From positions 734,987-798,986 of the forward strand of contig NC_030992.1 in the NCBI RefSeq assembly GCF_000149955.1: 64,000 nucleotides of DNA, in the 5' to 3' direction. A model generated the notes under the pieces. It ran no database searches and had not been told where the DNA came from. It saw only the letters and a program-made list of their open reading frames with translations. Both the position numbers and the translations under genes were made by a program. Below are positions 61,044 to 64,000 of this stretch, piece by piece. This DNA is from Fusarium oxysporum f. sp. lycopersici 4287. Taxonomy: Eukaryota > Ascomycota > Sordariomycetes > Hypocreales > Nectriaceae. Every line of letters begins with the position of its first letter. Positions within the stretch are counted from its first letter, which is position 1.

Positions 61044-61146
61044 AGCTCCCGGCCAGGATCGAACTGGCAATCTTCTGATTCTCATCTAGCAACCTTTTGA
61101 GACTGCTCTTAGAAGTCAGACGCCTTAGCCATTAGGCCACGGGAGC
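61044..61146 (-). tRNA. tRNA-Arg(TCT) with a 30-nt intron
   Basis: Reading the minus strand, the acceptor stem GCTCCCG pairs with CGGGAGC and the D stem is GCC/GGC. The anticodon stem TCTGA/TCAGA frames the loop C-T-T-C-T-A, with anticodon TCT at 61113-61111. The T arm is GCCAG-TTCGATC-CTGGC. A 30-nt intron (61109-61080) sits one base 3' of the anticodon, the standard position. All four arms pair. The discriminator base is T. It decodes AGA. Confidence 0.93.
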
Positions 61147-61346
61147 TAGCTGTAGTTGGATATTGGCCGGACAAGGTTGTGAACCGTGTTATATGACTCA
61201 CATGTTATGGGGCCATCCTTCACAGCGTTTGACAACACCTTGACCTGCTGACCTATCACGAACGGTCGTTGGCAATGGGGCTGAACTGTGTGTTGCACCA
61301 GATTCTCTTAAAAAGCTATGTACCTCGTGTATGACTTGTTTACTAT

Positions 61347-62935
61347 CTACCTCATCTTAAGCGCGATGTCCAACCCCAATGGCTTCCTCAAGAACCCCTC
61401 GCGTGTCTCCATAACCTCCTGCTTCAACTCCGGCGTGTATCTCCTCGCCCACGTCGCCGCGATCAACTTCATCTCCATCTCCGCGACATTCCTGCCCACA
61501 CACGCCCTCGGCCCATGACTAAACGGATTAAACGCAGTCTTTTGCAGGTTATTCACACTATCCCAACGCTCAGGCTTAAAGTCATCTGCGTCAGAGCCCC
61601 AGATCTCCTTCGAGTGATGCAGCGTGTACGTCGGCACGCTCAGCACGCTGCCGGGCGGGAAATAATGACCTTTGATCGTGACGCCGGGGGAGTTGTCGGG
61701 AATTTGGCGCGGGAGGCCAATGCCGGATGTCGAATGATATCGGAGGGTTTCACTGATGACGTTGTTGAGATAGGTTAGGTCACGAACCATGTCGTACGTA
61801 GGGACTGATACGTCAGCGGGGATCGCCTCGTCAAGCTCGGCCTGTAGCTTCTCGAGAACGCCGGGAGTTCGTGTGACGTGATACAGTAAAGCGCATGACG
61901 AATTGGACGTGGTGTCACTGCCGGCGATGAGCTGCGTCAAAGCTTCTGCTGTCAATTCCTCGCGACCCAACGGCTCACCCTTCTCATCTCTGCCTTCCAT
62001 GAGTCGCGCGAGAAGATCTTTTCGCTCAACGGATGGTGGGTTATCCAATCTGGCCTTGACGCGCGCGATCGCAATTCCCGCAAGATTCTTGACTGCGTTG
62101 AGGCCGTTGCTGAAAAACGGGTCGGGCAACCATTGTGCATACGGCTTCAATTGCGGCCAGCAACCCAACGTCGCGCTGACCTCACCTCTTCTGTTCAGAA
62201 TCTCAATCGCGGACGCATAAATAGGCGCGCTGTCGGGCGTCTCTCGAACTTCAGCTACGTCGGCGCCATTTGCGAGCATGCCGAAGGGTACACCAAAAGC
62301 AAGGTCGCCGATGACATCAAATGCGAGGTAGTTGAACCATGGGAGACAATCAATAAGCGCTTGTCGCTTTCCATTCTTATCGGTAGTCTGGCCTGATGCG
62401 ACAAGTTTGTCGAGCTGTTTGACGAAAAGTTCAAGGTTGGCGTGGATGTAAGGCTCAAATTGGCTGATTGACTTGGCGGAAAAGACGTGAGAGATGAGCT
62501 TGCGCTTTCGTGTGTGCTCAGCGCGATCGCGAGTGTTGAAGAGACCTCGTCGAATTGAAACAAAAGCGTCGTAGAAATCACTGTCGCTCATTAGCTATGA
62601 GAAGACGTGAAGCTGCGCGATACTCACGATTTCAAGAAGCCATTTCCGTGGCCGTAAATGGTTGCGATCGCATCAGGATCGGCGATGGAAGTGTGGTTGG
62701 GCTGGATTCGTACGACAGGACCCAATCTCTTGTGAATCTCATCCACGACGCGATATCGTCCACCACGCCTGCAGACGTAGAGAAGCCACAGATTCGTGAA
62801 CTGCGCCGGGAAAGGCGCTGGGATATCTCTCAGATGCCCATAGGTCACAAAGTATGAGTAGAGATACGTCGCGATGAGGACACATGCGGCAATGGGGATT
62901 GACCACCAGGTGAAGAGGATGTCGACAACAGCCAT
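61347..62935 (-). CDS. bphA: Cytochrome P450, CYP53 family (benzoate 4-monooxygenase type)
   Basis: Exons 62935-62628 and 62580-61347 (47-bp intron) give 513 aa. An N-terminal membrane anchor (residues about 5-28) is followed by YFVTYGHLRDIPAPFPA. P450 marks: I-helix AGSDTTSNSS, ExxR in SETLRYHS, PERW in FKPERWDSV, and the heme-Cys loop FNPFSHGPRACVGRN. DFYDAFVSIRRGLFNTRDR and RYHSTSGIGLPRQIP are characteristic of CYP53A, the benzoate para-hydroxylases that feed 4-hydroxybenzoate into the protocatechuate/beta-ketoadipate route. It is an ER-bound monooxygenase needing a P450 reductase. The nearby OYE and AKR genes may act on related aromatics. The subfamily call is from memory of the family, so the exact substrate is probable, not certain. 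Confidence 0.9.
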
Positions 62936-64000
62936 GACGACGGGATTGCAATGCTGTTGTTGGTTAGCTCTGTTCATTCTCTACTGTCGCGCACGCTCAC
63001 CTTTGATCGCTCAAGAAGCGCGAGTGTTTAAAGACAGCGCGACACTCGTTCAGTCAATTCGAGCCGTAGAGCAGTATTTAAGCAATTGAATCACCACGAG
63101 GACGGAAGAATGAAGTCAGACATCTCCAAACTTCCGCATTCTGGGCTAGGTAAACCTCCGCTCGCCCCCGCATCTCGTTCGGCTTGTCTGGATCGGTAGT
63201 TGATTGAAGATGGGGATATTCTCAAAAGCTTACCCGGGATCCAATGACATTTCTTTCATTCAAACTTAGTCAAGATGATGGCTTTCGTCATCGGCCTCCG
63301 AAAGTGCCGATAACCTTACACACCCTGTTGCTGTCTTTTGAGCTAGAGTGCAAAGAGCGTTTGGTGGTCAATGTGGAGTTCGTGATGGTTGGATACCCTG
63401 TGGCGGCAATAAGATTGATGAAAGACCATGAATTGGACGCGTTCTAGAGTGTAACTCATGATCTTATAGAATCTATATATATAAATAATAATTTGGTATC
63501 ATTTTATCACGGTTTTCAGTGTTGGAATAGGCAGATTAGTAAATGAACGAGGTCTTCTGACGTGCGTAGCCCGTTCGTGATTTGAGCGTCATGCGAAGTC
63601 TCGCAGATTTCCATCTTCCTAGTTTCTGTGAGACTCACAGTGTTCAAATCTCGTTGAAGTTCAGGGTACGCAATCATCAAAGGATAGTTAACATTATTTC
63701 GGCACCATGCTACAGCAACGGCTCTGAGACTCCTCATCCGAGGCTCACAGGGCTGGATCTCTGCCAAGCTGATGCCCCGCTCCAAGCAGAAACACGACCG
63801 TCTTGGCTCTGTTTACAGTCCCTCACACAAAAGTCGCGTGCTAATCTACCCGTTCTGAGCATTCAAATCTCTTCCAATGACACCAAAAAATAAAGATGGA
63901 AATGAAACAGCTGACGCATTTGACACCTGCACCGCCCATCATTTGGCCATGGAAACAGTGCGATCCGAACAACCGATAACCGCTGTCAAGCACAAGCCAT
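62936..64000. other. Intergenic region at right edge
   Basis: Starts with the P450 promoter. Frames at 63244-63447 and 63582-63893 show no domain. An AT-rich patch lies at 63470-63500. A gene entering from the right cannot be excluded. Confidence 0.5.

Noticed and set aside
1..64000. CRISPR arrays, operons or prophage
   Set aside because: No regularly spaced repeats. The spliced genes show that this is nuclear fungal DNA.

Overview
The window reads as a chromosome segment of a filamentous ascomycete (Pezizomycotina), most like Fusarium or another Hypocreales. The evidence is the short GT-AG introns (42-90 bp) with GTAAGT-type donors and CTAAC/CTGAC branch sites, genes on both strands with no operons, and the gene families: CorA-like transporters, STAND/NLR proteins, MFS transporters, DUF3425 bZIP, CYP53, GH78. 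It is a draft assembly. There are two N runs (100 and 531 bases) and several single-base reading-frame or intron-phase conflicts that look like base-calling errors. I placed exons by hand from splice consensus, phase and protein continuity. No database search was run, so family names rest on recognised motifs.

Layout. 1-3514: no supported gene. 3.5-8.2 kb: a CorA-like transporter and a Q-rich zinc-finger/WW protein. 9.0-17.6 kb: an innate-immunity-like block. It holds a HeLo-like/NACHT/WD40 NLR, a short NB-ARC protein, and, divergently transcribed 302 bp from the latter, a nucleoside-phosphorylase-like protein. The last two carry a similar 17-18-residue G/N/Q motif, at the N-terminus of the NB-ARC protein and the C-terminus of the phosphorylase-like protein. 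That is the layout of fungal amyloid-signalling NLR/effector pairs and is the main finding. 17.8-36 kb: a sugar porter with a stretch of probable sequencing insertions, then mostly housekeeping or uncharacterised genes: a PNKP-type DNA-end repair enzyme, Mediator subunit Med18, a DUF1264 protein, a proline-rich protein, a 1794-aa sacsin/NOV-like HATPase ending in a DUF3883 nuclease-like domain, and a Cys-containing low-complexity protein. 38.5-47.5 kb: two sugar porters flanking two membrane-protein genes that each show a lesion.

48.6-63 kb is metabolic: an intracellular GH78 alpha-L-rhamnosidase, a DHA2-type multidrug transporter, a bZIP/DUF3425 regulator, two divergent aldo-keto reductases, an old-yellow-enzyme-type FMN oxidoreductase, an intron-containing tRNA-Arg(TCT), and a CYP53 (benzoate 4-monooxygenase family) P450. 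With the sugar porter upstream, this would suit uptake and breakdown of plant rhamnosides and aromatics. That is inference from gene content only; no PKS or NRPS backbone gene is present.
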